DNA of 64,000 nucleotides from Pseudomonas ceruminis (GTDB lineage Bacteria; Pseudomonadota; Gammaproteobacteria; Pseudomonadales; Pseudomonadaceae): NCBI RefSeq assembly GCF_021602025.1, contig NZ_BQHW01000005.1, positions 186,001 to 250,000 of the forward strand, read 5' to 3'. Shown piece by piece: positions 49,587 to 59,004 of this stretch (position 1 is its first letter; each line of letters starts with the position of its first letter). The notes under the pieces were generated by a model. It saw only the letters and a program-made list of their open reading frames with translations, ran no database searches and was not told where the DNA came from. The position numbers and the translations under genes were made by a program.

Positions 49587-50768
49587 CTACACGAACTGCG
49601 CCGCAGCGTTGGCCGATGCCCAGGCCCACTGGAAATTGAACCCGCCCAGGTGGCCGGTGACGTCCAGGACCTCGCCAATGAAGTACAGCCCAGGGCTTTT
49701 CAAGGATTCCATGGTCTTGGACGACACTTCGCGGGTATCCACGCCGCCTAACGTCACTTCTGCGGTGCGGTAGCCTTCGGTGCCGGCCGGTACCACCTGC
49801 CAGGCTGCCAGTTGCTCGGCGATGCGCGTCAGCTCTGCGGGGGTGTATTGCTTCATAGGCCTGGACTCGAACCACTGCTCGGCCAGCAGGTTGGCCAGCT
49901 TGCGAGTGAACACTTCACCCAGCACGGTCTTGAGTTCAGCGTTGGCGCGCTCGCTTTGCTGTTGCTGCAGCCAGGCCAGTGCATCACGGTCGGGCAGCAG
50001 GTTGATCTCGACGGTGTCGCCGGCCTCCCAGAACGACGAAATCTGTAAGATCGCCGGCCCGCTCAGGCCGCGGTGGGTGAACAGCAGGTTTTCCCGGAAG
50101 CTGGTGCCATTGCAACTGGCGGTGCAGTCCAGCGAGGTGCCCGACAGCTCGGTGCACAATGCCTTGAGTTGGGGCTCGGTGATGGTGAACGGCACCAGTC
50201 CGGCGCGGGTTGGCAGCAGGGTGTGACCGAACTGCCGGGCCACTTGGTAGCCAAACCCCGTCGCGCCCAAGGTCGGGATCGACAGGCCACCGGTGGCGAT
50301 CACCAGCGACTGGCAGGCGAACGGGCCGGCGCTGGTCTGCAACCAGTAGCCGTCTTCGGTTTTCTCGATCTGCTCGATGCGGGTTTCCATGCGCAGTTGG
50401 GCACCGGCGGCGTCGCATTCGGCCAGCAGCATGTTGAGGATGTCGCTGGCCTTGTTGTCACAGAACAGCTGACCAAGTTTTTTCTCGTGGTACGGCACGC
50501 CGTGCTTGGCGACCAGCTCGATGAAGTCCCACTGGGTGTAGCGGGCCAGGGCTGACTTGCAGAAGTGCGCGTTCTGCGAGAGGAAGTTGGCCGGCTCGGT
50601 ATACATATTGGTGAAGTTGCAGCGCCCGCCGCCGGACATGAGGATCTTCTTGCCTGGCTTGTTGGCGTGGTCGAGCAGCAGCACCCGGCGGCCACGGCGG
50701 GCGCTGAGCTGGGCGCACATCAGGCCGGCAGCGCCGGCGCCGAGGATGATCACGTCGGTGGTGTGCAC
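49587..50768 (-). CDS. FAD-dependent flavoprotein of the HI0933/BaiN family
   Basis: 393 residues from a GTG start with AAGAGGT upstream. FAD-binding VIILGAGAAGLMCAQ, the family hallmark GKKILMSGGGRCNFTN, LVIATGGLSIPTLGATGFGY, and the C-terminal GLYFIGEVLDVTGHLGGFNFQWAWASG-like stretch are all present. The family is widespread and includes BaiN of bile-acid metabolism; the reaction in Pseudomonas is unknown. It lies 84 bases upstream of the FUSC gene on the same strand. Confidence 0.9.
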   Translation of the reverse strand: MHTTDVIILGAGAAGLMCAQLSARRGRRVLLLDHANKPGKKILMSGGGRCNFTNMYTEPANFLSQNAHFCKSALARYTQWDFIELVAKHGVPYHEKKLGQLFCDNKASDILNMLLAECDAAGAQLRMETRIEQIEKTEDGYWLQTSAGPFACQSLVIATGGLSIPTLGATGFGYQVARQFGHTLLPTRAGLVPFTITEPQLKALCTELSGTSLDCTASCNGTSFRENLLFTHRGLSGPAILQISSFWEAGDTVEINLLPDRDALAWLQQQQSERANAELKTVLGEVFTRKLANLLAEQWFESRPMKQYTPAELTRIAEQLAAWQVVPAGTEGYRTAEVTLGGVDTREVSSKTMESLKSPGLYFIGEVLDVTGHLGGFNFQWAWASANAAAQFV

Positions 50769-50816
50769 GGGGAAACCTCTTGCTATCAGGGGCCGCAGGG
50801 CAGGCGGTGAATAACG

Positions 50817-50860
50817 TGTGGGAGCGGGCTTGCCCCGCGAATGGGCCGCAAAGCAGCCCC
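50817..50860. repeat. Single REP element
   Basis: GTGTGGGAGCGGGCTTGCCCCGCGAATGGGCCGC followed by the small hairpin GCTGC-type AAAGCAGCCCC; the standard P. putida REP core. It sits between dbpA (end 50869) and the flavoprotein gene and has no inverted partner within the gap. Confidence 0.85.
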
Positions 50861-50868
50861 AAGAGTAT

Positions 50869-52254
50869 TTAGATAATTCGGACTTTAAGGGCGCGCCCCT
50901 TGATCTTGCCGTTGTTCAGACGCTGCATGGCCTGCTTTGCCAGCGCCCGCTCCACGGCCACGAATGCCTGGAAGTCGAAGATGGCGATCTTGCCCACCTG
51001 CTTGCCAGGGATACCCGCATCACCGGTGAGGGCGCCAAGGATGTCACCCGGGCGCAGTTTGTCCTTGCGCCCAGCCGCGATGCACAAGGTCGTCATCACT
51101 GGCAGCAGGGGCTCGCCACCTTTGTTTTTCAGACTGTCCAGCTGGTCCCAGCGCAACGGGCTTTTCTGCAGTGCCTCGATGGCCTGGGCGCGATGGCCTT
51201 CGGCCGGCGCCACGAGGCTGATGGCGATGCCTTTCTCGCCAGCGCGGCCAGTACGGCCAACGCGATGCACATGGATTTCGGCATCCCGGGCCAGCTCGAC
51301 GTTGATGACCATGTCCAGGCCATCGATATCCAGGCCGCGGGCCGCCACGTCGGTAGCCACCAGCACCGAGCTGCTGCGGTTGGCGAACAGGGTCAGCACC
51401 TGGTCGCGGTCGCGCTGCTCGAGATCGCCATGCAGAGCCTGGGCGACGATGCCCTTGGCGGTCAGGTGGGCGACCACGTCTTCGCACTGCTGCTTGGTGA
51501 AGCAGAACGCCACACAGGACTGCGGGCGGTAGTGGCCGAGCACGCGAGTCACGGCTTCGAGGCGCTGCTGCGGATCGATCTCGATGAAACGCTGCTCGAT
51601 CTGGTTGTCGGCGTGCAGGCTCTGGACCTTGACCTGCTGCGGCTTGCGCATGAAGTCAGCGGCCAGTTGCTCGATGCCAGCCGGGTAGGTGGCTGAGAAC
51701 AGCAGGGTCTGGCGGCGCGAAGGGGTTTTACCGATGATGCTGGCGATGGCGTCGAAGAAGCCCATGTCGAGCATGCGGTCGGCTTCATCCAGTACCAGGG
51801 TATTGAGCCCGTCGAGCACCAGGGTGCCCTTGTCCAGGTGTTGCTGGATGCGGCCTGGAGTGCCGACGATGATGTGCGCACCGTGTTCCAGCGAGGCGAT
51901 CTGCGGGCCGAGCGAAACGCCGCCGCACAGGGTGAGGATCTTGATGTTGTCCTCGGCGCGCGCCAGGCGGCGCAGTTCCTTGGCGACCTGGTCGGCAAGC
52001 TCGCGGGTCGGGCACAGGACCAGCGCCTGGCAGCCGAAGTAGCGCGGGTTGAGCGGGTTGAGCAGGCCGATGCCGAAGGCCGCGGTCTTGCCGCTACCGG
52101 TCTTGGCCTGGGCAATCAGGTCCTGGCCCTTGAGGATGACGGGCAGGCTCTGGGCCTGGATGGGCGTCATCGAGGCGTAGCCCAGGGCGTCCAGGTTGGC
52201 CAGCATGGCGGCGGACAGCGGCAGAGTGGCAAAAGCGGTGGATTCGGTGGTCAC
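50869..52254 (-). CDS. dbpA: ATP-dependent RNA helicase DbpA
   Basis: 461 residues from the GTG at 52254. Helicase core with Q-motif [32 protein letters not shown] and HRVGRTGRAG. The C-terminal DbpA RNA-binding domain (about 385-461: TLCIAAGRKDKLRPGDILGAL, GKIAIFDFQAFVAVE) is specific to DbpA, which binds 23S rRNA hairpin 92 and acts in 50S assembly. No clear Shine-Dalgarno precedes the GTG; the start is set by homology. It is distinct from the RhlE helicase in this window by that C-terminal domain. Confidence 0.95.
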   Translation of the reverse strand: MTTESTAFATLPLSAAMLANLDALGYASMTPIQAQSLPVILKGQDLIAQAKTGSGKTAAFGIGLLNPLNPRYFGCQALVLCPTRELADQVAKELRRLARAEDNIKILTLCGGVSLGPQIASLEHGAHIIVGTPGRIQQHLDKGTLVLDGLNTLVLDEADRMLDMGFFDAIASIIGKTPSRRQTLLFSATYPAGIEQLAADFMRKPQQVKVQSLHADNQIEQRFIEIDPQQRLEAVTRVLGHYRPQSCVAFCFTKQQCEDVVAHLTAKGIVAQALHGDLEQRDRDQVLTLFANRSSSVLVATDVAARGLDIDGLDMVINVELARDAEIHVHRVGRTGRAGEKGIAISLVAPAEGHRAQAIEALQKSPLRWDQLDSLKNKGGEPLLPVMTTLCIAAGRKDKLRPGDILGALTGDAGIPGKQVGKIAIFDFQAFVAVERALAKQAMQRLNNGKIKGRALKVRII

Positions 52255-52318
52255 GAGGCGGGCCTGCGGTGCGAAGCGAAAAATGCCGCATAGTCTACCA
52301 GCCTCATGGCCATTCGCC

Positions 52319-53746
52319 CTACGACTCCATGTGCGGTTCCGGACGACGGGCACGCCTTCCGTCCGTCGGAGCCAGTTGCAGGAAGATCGCCGCCGCCAGC
52401 ATGGCCATGACGCCGATGGTGACGAAGGTCAGCTGGAATGCGCCCAGGGTGGTTTCCACTCCATCGGCATTACCGGCCGCGGTGAAGCCGCCGAGCAGTG
52501 CACCAGCACACGCCACGCCCAGGCTCAGCGACAGCTGCGCGACCACCGACAGCAGGCTGTTGCCGCTGCTGGCGCTGGCGTCGTCGAGGTCGATCAAGGT
52601 CACTGTGTTCATGGCGGTGAACTGCAGGGAGTTCACCGCACCCAGCAGCGCCAGTTGCACCAGCAGCACGGCATATGGGGTCTGCTCGTTGACCAGGCCC
52701 AGGCTGGCCAACAGCAACCCCAGCAGCAGCGTGTTGCCGGTGAGGATGATGCGGTAGCCGAGCCGCTCGATCAGTGGCCGGGCAATCGACTTGGCGACCA
52801 TCGCCGCTGCCGCCAGCGGAATCATGCTCATACCCGCCTGGGCTGGCGAGTAGCCCAGCGCCACCTGCAACAGCAGCGGTACCAGAAAGGGCAGGGCACC
52901 ACTGCCCAAGCGCGCGAACAGGTTGCCGAGGATGCCGATGGCGAAGGTGCGCACGCGGAACAGGCTGGGTGAGAACAGGGGCTCGGGGTCGCGGCCGGCG
53001 CGTAGCCAGTACGCGGCCAGGCAGGCCATGCCGGCAAACAGCAGCAGCATGACCCGCAAGTGCGGCAGGTGCAGCTCGCCCAGGCCTTCCATGGCGATGG
53101 TGATCAGCACCATTGCTGCCCCGAACAGGATGAAGCCGGGGCCATCGAAGGTGGTGCGCTCGGTGCCGCGCAGGTCAGGGATGAACTTCCACACGGCGTA
53201 GCAGCCCAGCGCGCCCACGGGCAGGTTGAGCAGGAAGATCCAGTGCCAAGTGAGGATCTCGACCAGCCAGCCACCCAGCGTCGGGCCAAGCAGCGGCCCA
53301 AGCAGCCCAGGGATGGTGATGAAGCTCATGATCCGGACCAGCTCGGTACGCGGGTAGGCGCGCAGCACCACCAGGCGCCCGACCGGCAGCATCAGTGCGC
53401 CGCCCAGGCCCTGCACGACGCGGGCGAAGATCAGGAAACCGAGGCTGTTGGCCGCGGCGCACAGGAGTGAGCCGAAACTGAACAGCAAGATCGCGCTGAA
53501 GAAGATGCGCTTGGTGCCGAAGCGATCAGCAATCCATCCCGAGGCGGGAATCAGCAGGGCCACCGTGAGCATGTAGGCGATGATCACGCCCTGCATGCGC
53601 AGCGGATCTTCTTCTAGCGAGCGGGCCATGGCCGGCAGGGCGGTGTTGAGGATGGTGCCGTCCAGGGACTGCATGAAGAAGGCGATGGCTACCACCCACG
53701 GGATCCAGCGGGCGGTGACAGGGTCCAGCGGGGTGCGCACAGGCAT
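52319..53746 (-). CDS. MFS multidrug exporter, DHA2 family (MdtD-like)
   Basis: 475 residues, about 14 membrane helices. DHA2 motifs: MQSLDGTILNTALPAMARSL, motif A-like GWIADRFGTKRIF, and the antiporter motif C region IPGLLGPLLGPTLGGWLVE. It resembles E. coli MdtD in length and start (VTARWIPWVVAIAFFMQSLDG). Substrate unknown. AGAGGA precedes the ATG at 53746. It lies on the same strand as dbpA with 64 bases between. A REP pair lies just upstream. Confidence 0.9.
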   Translation of the reverse strand: MPVRTPLDPVTARWIPWVVAIAFFMQSLDGTILNTALPAMARSLEEDPLRMQGVIIAYMLTVALLIPASGWIADRFGTKRIFFSAILLFSFGSLLCAAANSLGFLIFARVVQGLGGALMLPVGRLVVLRAYPRTELVRIMSFITIPGLLGPLLGPTLGGWLVEILTWHWIFLLNLPVGALGCYAVWKFIPDLRGTERTTFDGPGFILFGAAMVLITIAMEGLGELHLPHLRVMLLLFAGMACLAAYWLRAGRDPEPLFSPSLFRVRTFAIGILGNLFARLGSGALPFLVPLLLQVALGYSPAQAGMSMIPLAAAAMVAKSIARPLIERLGYRIILTGNTLLLGLLLASLGLVNEQTPYAVLLVQLALLGAVNSLQFTAMNTVTLIDLDDASASSGNSLLSVVAQLSLSLGVACAGALLGGFTAAGNADGVETTLGAFQLTFVTIGVMAMLAAAIFLQLAPTDGRRARRPEPHMES

Positions 53747-53766
53747 GACGTCCTCTTTTGTCTGTG

Positions 53767-53866
53767 CCGGCCTCTTCGCGGGGCAAGCCCGCTCCCACAG
53801 GATCTCCACTGCCCTTTGATGTGGTGAGATCCCTGTGGGAGCGGGCTTGCCCCGCGAAAGGGCCGG
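53767..53866. repeat. REP inverted pair upstream of the MFS gene
   Basis: 34-base arms at 53767-53800 (CCGGCCTCTTCGCGGGGCAA...) and 53833-53866 are reverse complements with only a couple of differences, and the inner flanks GGATCTCCAC and GTGGTGAGATCC also pair. It fills the gap between the PmbA-like stop (53876) and the MFS start, so any promoter of the MFS gene is tight against it. Confidence 0.92.
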
Positions 53867-53875
53867 TAATGCCAA

Positions 53876-55195
53876 TCACAATGTCAGGGTCAGACCTTTG
53901 ACCAGTGCCCCGGGCAAATGGCTCGATCCGGTACTGCGCTGGCCATAGGTACTGGTCGACAAGATCATCTCGCGCTCCTGGGTCAGGTCCTCCAGCTGGC
54001 TGCCCAGCAAACTGTACAGGCTGTCATCGAAGCGCATGGTGCTCACTGGCCCTTGGATCTGCCCGTTTTCCACCCAGAAGGTCGCGAACCGGGTCAGCCC
54101 GGTCATGCGCGCTGCCGGCAGGTCAGAGTAGTTCAGGTACCACAGGTTGCTGATGTAAAGGCCAGTGCCGAGCCGCTCAAGAACCTGTGCGCTGGCCAGG
54201 TTTCCCGCTGCCAGGCTCAGCGCACAGGGCGATTCGTAGCTGTCCGCGCCATTGGCCAGCAGCTCGAACTCGGCCGCACTGCGGGCGCAGATCAACCGTT
54301 GCTGCGCCTCGCCTTGCTGGATCAACGGCACATCCAGGCGTGGTGCGCCTTCATCGGAAAACGCCGGGCTCAGCGAGCCGCTGACCTGCTCGGTGAAACT
54401 CACCAGCGGGCTTAACCGTGCATCGCCGTTATACAGGCGTTGCAAGGCGCTGTTGCCGGTGGCGAGGGCCTGCGCGGAAAAACCGCCCCAGCACAGCATG
54501 CTGGCGATTTCGTCCATGGCCGCAGGCGCCAGATAGGCGCGGTAGCTGCCGGGTTTGAGGGTGACTGCCGGGCGGCCGAGGAAACCCAGTTGCTCCCGTG
54601 CCTGGCGCAAGCGTGCGATGAAGTCGTCGGCGCTCCACAGCTGGCCGGCATAGTTGGCCTTCACCGCCTGGCCATTTTCGTGGAACAGGCTCCAGTCGAA
54701 GTTGAAACTGTTGGCCTGGTGCCAGCCAAAGGCCCCGAACGAACTGGCGAAACCCCGACAGATCGGGCCGGCGGCGTAGATCCCGACCAGGTCCAGGTCG
54801 CCCGCTTCACGGTCGAGCAGGGCCAGTACTTCGTCCAGTTCGGGCAGGGAGTGGTCCTGTAGGCTGTGGCTGTGCCAGGCACTTTCGTCCAGGCGCAGGT
54901 AAGGGTCGAGGGCCAGCAGCGGCAAGGTCTGGCGCAGTTGCTCAAGCGCATCGCTCAGGCGTTGGCCATCCAGTTGCACGTCACCACTCAAGGTCACCTG
55001 CTGTTCCGCCTGGCGCCCATCGCGCACCAGCCGCAGCTGTGCGCTGGCCTGGCTCACTTCACCGGCCTGGCGCACCTTGGCGTGGTTGAAACGCACGAAT
55101 TGCGACTGTTCTGCGCTGTAGCCCAGGGTGAACTGCTCGCCCGCTTGCAGGGCGGCGCGCACCGCCGCAACCAAGGCTTCGAAGGCGTGCTTCAT
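53876..55195 (-). CDS. PmbA/TldE-like protein, partner of the adjacent TldD-like protein
   Basis: 439 residues of the TldD/PmbA superfamily without the HExxxH metal motif, as for TldE/PmbA subunits. C-terminal landmarks are LYISNLWYLNYSDLPAARMTGLTRFATFWVENG and a final GALVKGLTLTL. The ATG overlaps the stop of the TldD-like gene as TGATG, so the two are coupled and likely form a complex. TldD/TldE is a metalloprotease heterodimer that degrades unfolded peptides and matures microcins. The sequences and gene context differ from the usual chromosomal tldD and pmbA, so this is probably a second pair. Confidence 0.85.
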   Translation of the reverse strand: MKHAFEALVAAVRAALQAGEQFTLGYSAEQSQFVRFNHAKVRQAGEVSQASAQLRLVRDGRQAEQQVTLSGDVQLDGQRLSDALEQLRQTLPLLALDPYLRLDESAWHSHSLQDHSLPELDEVLALLDREAGDLDLVGIYAAGPICRGFASSFGAFGWHQANSFNFDWSLFHENGQAVKANYAGQLWSADDFIARLRQAREQLGFLGRPAVTLKPGSYRAYLAPAAMDEIASMLCWGGFSAQALATGNSALQRLYNGDARLSPLVSFTEQVSGSLSPAFSDEGAPRLDVPLIQQGEAQQRLICARSAAEFELLANGADSYESPCALSLAAGNLASAQVLERLGTGLYISNLWYLNYSDLPAARMTGLTRFATFWVENGQIQGPVSTMRFDDSLYSLLGSQLEDLTQEREMILSTSTYGQRSTGSSHLPGALVKGLTLTL

Positions 55196-56637
55196 CAGGC
55201 GTCTCCTCCGAATACATCGATCTGGCGAAACACACAGGCCGGCGAGGCGTGGCCGACCCGCACCACTTGATTGGGTTCGCCCTTGCCGCAGTTGGGCGTG
55301 CCCAGCACCTGGAAGGTACTGCGGTCGCCGACTGCCGACAGGTTGCGCCAGAACTGCGCGGAGATGCCACGGTAGTTGGGGTTCTTGACGACACCTTTGA
55401 GCTCGCCGTTCTCGATCAATTGGCCCCACTCGCAGCCGAACTGGAACTTGTTGCGTGCATCGTCGATGGACCAGGAGCGGTTGGTCCGCATCAGGATGCC
55501 GTGCTCGATACCCTGAATCAGTTGCTCCAGCGATTGATTGCCCGGCTCGATGTTGAGGTTGGCCATACGGTCGATCGGTGCTCGGTTCCAGCTGCAGGCC
55601 CGACTGTTGGCGACACCATCCAGGCCGGAGCGGAACTGCGACAGGGCACCGCCCAGCGGGCGCAGCAGCAGGCCATCACGGATGAGGAACTGCTTGCTCG
55701 CCTGGGTGCCATCATCATCGAAGCTGTAACTGGCCAGCTCTTCGCCGATGGTTGGGTCGAACGTCACATTGAGCAGTGGCGAGCCGTACTGCAAATGGCC
55801 GAAGTCGCTCGCTTTGACGAAGCTGGTGCCAGCGTAGTTGCGCTCGTCGCCGAGGATGCGGTCCATCTCCAGCGGGTGGCCGATGGACTCGTGGATCTGC
55901 AGCATCATCTGGTCAGGCATCAGCAGCAAGTCGCGCGCACCGCTGGGGGTGTTGGGCGCCAGCAGCAGTTGCATCGCTTCGTCGGCGACACGGCGGGCAG
56001 CGCCGACCAGGCCGCAACGTTCGACGATTTCGAAACCGCCCTGTTGGCCGAAGTTGTCCCGGCCCAGGCTTCGGCTCTGGCTGTCCCGGCCGTCGCTGGC
56101 GGTCACGCTCAGGCCTGGGAACAGAAAGCGCTGGGCGTGACGCAGCTCGGCCCCGGCGCTGTTCAGGTAGGTCTGCTCGACCAGGCTCTGGCCGAGGCTG
56201 GCCTGCCAGTCCACCAGCCGGCTGTCCTTTGGCACGCTTGCCGATTCGGCGGCAAGCAGGCCCAGGCAGTCGGCGAGCGTGGGCAAGGGCTGGTCGAAGT
56301 TGGGCGAAACGTGGTCGTGGCGGGCGCTGGTCACGGGTTGTTCGTGCAGGTCGAGCAGGCTTCTGGCAGCGATCTGCCGGGCCAAGCCTTCGGCCTGTTC
56401 CAGGGCTCGCTGCAGGCCTGCCTGGGACAGGTCAGCGGTGGCAGCGTAGGCTTCCACGCCCTGCACGCGCACCGTGAGCATGGCGCCTTCGTCCTGGCTG
56501 AAGAACGGCGGTTCGGTTACGTTGCGCCTGACCGAAAGCGCCTGGTGCGACTGCTTCACATGGCGCAGGGAAAACATCTCGGCCGTGCTGCGCAGCGCGT
56601 TGAAACGCTGGCGCAGCAAGGCGCTGGAATCGAACAT
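55195..56637 (-). CDS. TldD-like metallopeptidase subunit
   Basis: 480 residues with the TldD metal motif HESIGHPLE (HExxxH) near the middle, preceded by LLMPDQMMLQ. Further on are YAGTSFVKASDFGHLQYGSPLLN, SFDDDGTQASKQFLIRDG and a C-terminal Cys in GTPNCGKGEPNQV, where TldD has its third zinc ligand. So this is the catalytic member of the pair with the downstream PmbA-like protein. TGGAGG lies before the ATG. It follows the acyl-CoA dehydrogenase gene by 31 bases on the same strand, so the three could be cotranscribed. Substrate unknown. Confidence 0.86.
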   Translation of the reverse strand: MFDSSALLRQRFNALRSTAEMFSLRHVKQSHQALSVRRNVTEPPFFSQDEGAMLTVRVQGVEAYAATADLSQAGLQRALEQAEGLARQIAARSLLDLHEQPVTSARHDHVSPNFDQPLPTLADCLGLLAAESASVPKDSRLVDWQASLGQSLVEQTYLNSAGAELRHAQRFLFPGLSVTASDGRDSQSRSLGRDNFGQQGGFEIVERCGLVGAARRVADEAMQLLLAPNTPSGARDLLLMPDQMMLQIHESIGHPLEMDRILGDERNYAGTSFVKASDFGHLQYGSPLLNVTFDPTIGEELASYSFDDDGTQASKQFLIRDGLLLRPLGGALSQFRSGLDGVANSRACSWNRAPIDRMANLNIEPGNQSLEQLIQGIEHGILMRTNRSWSIDDARNKFQFGCEWGQLIENGELKGVVKNPNYRGISAQFWRNLSAVGDRSTFQVLGTPNCGKGEPNQVVRVGHASPACVFRQIDVFGGDA

Positions 56638-56668
56638 GTGGGAACCTCCAAGTCAGTGGCGGCTCCCC

Positions 56669-58471
56669 CTAGAACCACCCCTCTTGCATGGCGAGGCAGG
56701 TGTCGTCACGTGCCTGGAGCAATGCCAGCTCATTATGGCAGCCCGGTACTTCCCAGGTCAGGAAATAACGCGCCGCCTGCAGCTTGCCCAGGTAGAAGTC
56801 ACGGTCTGCGGCGTTGCCCTTGAGCAGGCCAAGCTCGGCATGGATCGCCTGTTCCAGCCAGCGCCAAGCAATAACGCTGTGGCCGAAGGCCTTGAGGTAC
56901 AGGGCCGAGTTGGCCAGGGCGCCGGCAACCTTGCCCTGGGCCAGGTCGCCAAGCAGGGCCAGGGTGACGCTTTGCAGGCGGTTGACCAGTTGCTCCAGTG
57001 GCTGGCGCAGCGGGTCGAGGTTGGGGTGGTGGCTGGCGCGCTCCCCGGTAGTGGCGATCAGGCGGATCAGTCGCTTGAGGCCGGCGCCGTTGTGCTGCGC
57101 CAGCTTGCGACCGAGCAAGTCCAGCGACTGGATGCCCTCGGTACCCTCGTGGATCGGGTTCAGGCGGTTGTCGCGGTAGTACTGCTCCACCGGGTACTCG
57201 CGGGTGTAGCCGTGGCCACCGAGGATCTGAATCGCCAGCTCGTTGGCCTTCAGGCAGTATGCCGAAGGCCAGGATTTGACGATCGGGGTCAGCAGGTCGA
57301 GCAACTGCTGCGCCTGTTCTCGGGTGCTTTCGTCGGCGGCGGTCTGGGTGTCGTCGAACAGTCGCGCGGCGTAAAGCCCCAGGTCGAAGGCACCTTCTAC
57401 GTAGGCTTTCTGCGCCAGCAGCATGCGCTTCACGTCAGCGTGGCCAATGATCGGCACTGCCGGGCTGTGCGGGTCCTTGTTGTCAGGCAGCCGGCCCTGC
57501 GGCCGCTGGCGTGCATATTCCAGGGAATACAGGTAGCCGGCGTAACCGAGCATCACCGCCCCCATGCCTACGCCGATACGCGCCTCGTTCATCATCTGGA
57601 ACATGCAGGCCAGGCCCTGGTGCGGCTGACCCACCAGGTAGCCGACGCACTGGCCGTTGTCGCCGAAGTTCAGGGCGGTAGAGGTGGTGCCGCGCCAGCC
57701 CATCTTGTGGAACAGGCCCGCCAGCAGCACATCGTTGCGCGGGCCACAGCTGCCGTCCGGGTTGACGTGGTATTTGGGCACGATGAACAGTGAAATGCCC
57801 TTCACCCCGGGCGGTGCGTCGGGCAGCTTGGCCAGCACCATGTGCACGATGTTTTCCGACAGCTCATGATCGCCGCCGGAAATGAAGATCTTGTTGCCTT
57901 TGAGCCGGTAGCTACCGTCGCCCGCGGGTTCTGCGCGAGTGCGGATGTCGGCCAGCGACGAGCCTGCATGGGGTTCGGTCAGGGCCATGGTGCCGAAGAA
58001 GCGGCCTTCGATCATCGGCTGCAGGAACAGACGCTTCTGTTCCTCGGTGCCGAAGCTCTCGATCAGGTTGGCCGCGCCCATGGTCAGGAACGGGTAGGCC
58101 GTGGTGCCAGCGTTGGCGGCTTGGAAGTGGGCGAAGCAGGCTTGTGAGACCAGGCTGGGCAGTTGCATGCCGCCCACCTCGAAGTCGCGGTTGGCGTTGA
58201 GAAAGCCGGCTTCGAGAAAGGCATCGACCGCCGGTTTGACCTCGGCAATCAGCTCCGCGCGACCGTCCACATAGCGCGGCTCGTTCTCGTCGGCCTTGCG
58301 GTTGTGCGGGGCGAAGTACTTCTCGGCGATGGTGCGGGCCGTGGTCAGTGCCGCGTCGAAGGTTTCACGGCTGTGTTCGGCGAAGCGCGGGCGCTGGGTC
58401 AGGGCCTCGGCGTCGAGGACTTCGTACAGTTCAAAGGCGAGGTTGCGGGGGCTGAGCAGGGTCTCGGGCAT
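56669..58471 (-). CDS. Acyl-CoA dehydrogenase, long (about 600-residue) form
   Basis: 600 residues, larger than the usual 380 because of a C-terminal extension (about 470-600) typical of the FadE-like/3-methylmercaptopropionyl-CoA dehydrogenase subgroup. FAD/substrate motifs are MALTEPHAGSSLADIRT, GNKIFISGGDHE, and ILGGHGYTREYPVEQYYRD followed by the IHEGTEGIQS loop. It introduces the first double bond of an acyl-CoA; chain preference is unknown. AGGAG precedes the ATG at 58471. No other beta-oxidation gene is adjacent. Confidence 0.92.
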   Translation of the reverse strand: MPETLLSPRNLAFELYEVLDAEALTQRPRFAEHSRETFDAALTTARTIAEKYFAPHNRKADENEPRYVDGRAELIAEVKPAVDAFLEAGFLNANRDFEVGGMQLPSLVSQACFAHFQAANAGTTAYPFLTMGAANLIESFGTEEQKRLFLQPMIEGRFFGTMALTEPHAGSSLADIRTRAEPAGDGSYRLKGNKIFISGGDHELSENIVHMVLAKLPDAPPGVKGISLFIVPKYHVNPDGSCGPRNDVLLAGLFHKMGWRGTTSTALNFGDNGQCVGYLVGQPHQGLACMFQMMNEARIGVGMGAVMLGYAGYLYSLEYARQRPQGRLPDNKDPHSPAVPIIGHADVKRMLLAQKAYVEGAFDLGLYAARLFDDTQTAADESTREQAQQLLDLLTPIVKSWPSAYCLKANELAIQILGGHGYTREYPVEQYYRDNRLNPIHEGTEGIQSLDLLGRKLAQHNGAGLKRLIRLIATTGERASHHPNLDPLRQPLEQLVNRLQSVTLALLGDLAQGKVAGALANSALYLKAFGHSVIAWRWLEQAIHAELGLLKGNAADRDFYLGKLQAARYFLTWEVPGCHNELALLQARDDTCLAMQEGWF

Positions 58472-58549
58472 GGGGGCGCTCCTGGGGCGGGCTTGGGCCG
58501 AGTCTAAGGTTGGCCTTTTGGGGATGGCCACCATCATTGATTCAGATGA

Positions 58550-59004
58550 TGTTCAGCCACAGATTCTCCTGTTCAGAAAGGCATAGACGGGTTGATGAGG
58601 AACCTGTGGCCAGCTGTTGCTCGAGATCTCCTTGGTAAGCGCAACAGGAATATTCCTACGCGCTATACGGAACGCTTCTGCAACAGCAAGGATGGAAAGT
58701 GAGATAAATCTGTGGAGGTGTTCTATGGACAGGATTTGCAAGTGGCGCGACGCTTGGAAAGAAGACCTGGAAAATATTGAAGATCCGTTTTTTGCTCGTG
58801 CAGTAGTTGAAAAAGCATTGCAGAATAATATGACCTTGCCTGGGCTGTGCGATTTTTGGAGGGCTTGCAGTCTGCCTTTGGGGCAATCGGATAACGCAAA
58901 ACTACGTGGAAGCTGATGATGAGTGGGCAATTACGGGGGAATCTTGGCACTGGCGTCCAGCTGTTCCTTGCGAGGAATATGAATATCGAAAGGGGGCATA
59001 TTGA
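58550..59004 (+). pseudogene. Degraded remnant of a larger gene, split over three frames
   Basis: Three consecutive plus-strand pieces look coding but lie in different frames: 58550-58702 (GIDGLMRNLWPAVARDLLGK...), about 58700-58916 (WRDAWKEDLENIEDPFFARA..., a 63-codon piece from an ATG at 58725 behind GGAGG), and about 58885-59004 (YVEADDEWAITGESWHWRPA...EYRKGAY, stop). Base composition is AT-richer than the flanks. The last frame's TGA overlaps the ATG of the next gene (TGATG), as expected if this were the true 3' end of an upstream partner gene. Alternatively the middle piece may be a genuine small ORF. I suspect the tail of a polymorphic toxin or effector; that is a guess from the layout. 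Confidence 0.5.

Noticed and set aside
55195-55429. An N-terminal extension making the PmbA-like protein 517 residues
   Set aside because: The extra 78 codons lie inside the TldD-like gene in another frame; the ATG overlapping its stop gives the family length.
58617-58724. A longer start for the 63-codon piece in the remnant region
   Set aside because: The added residues have no good ribosome site, whereas the ATG at 58725 follows GGAGG; neither is certain to be a real gene.
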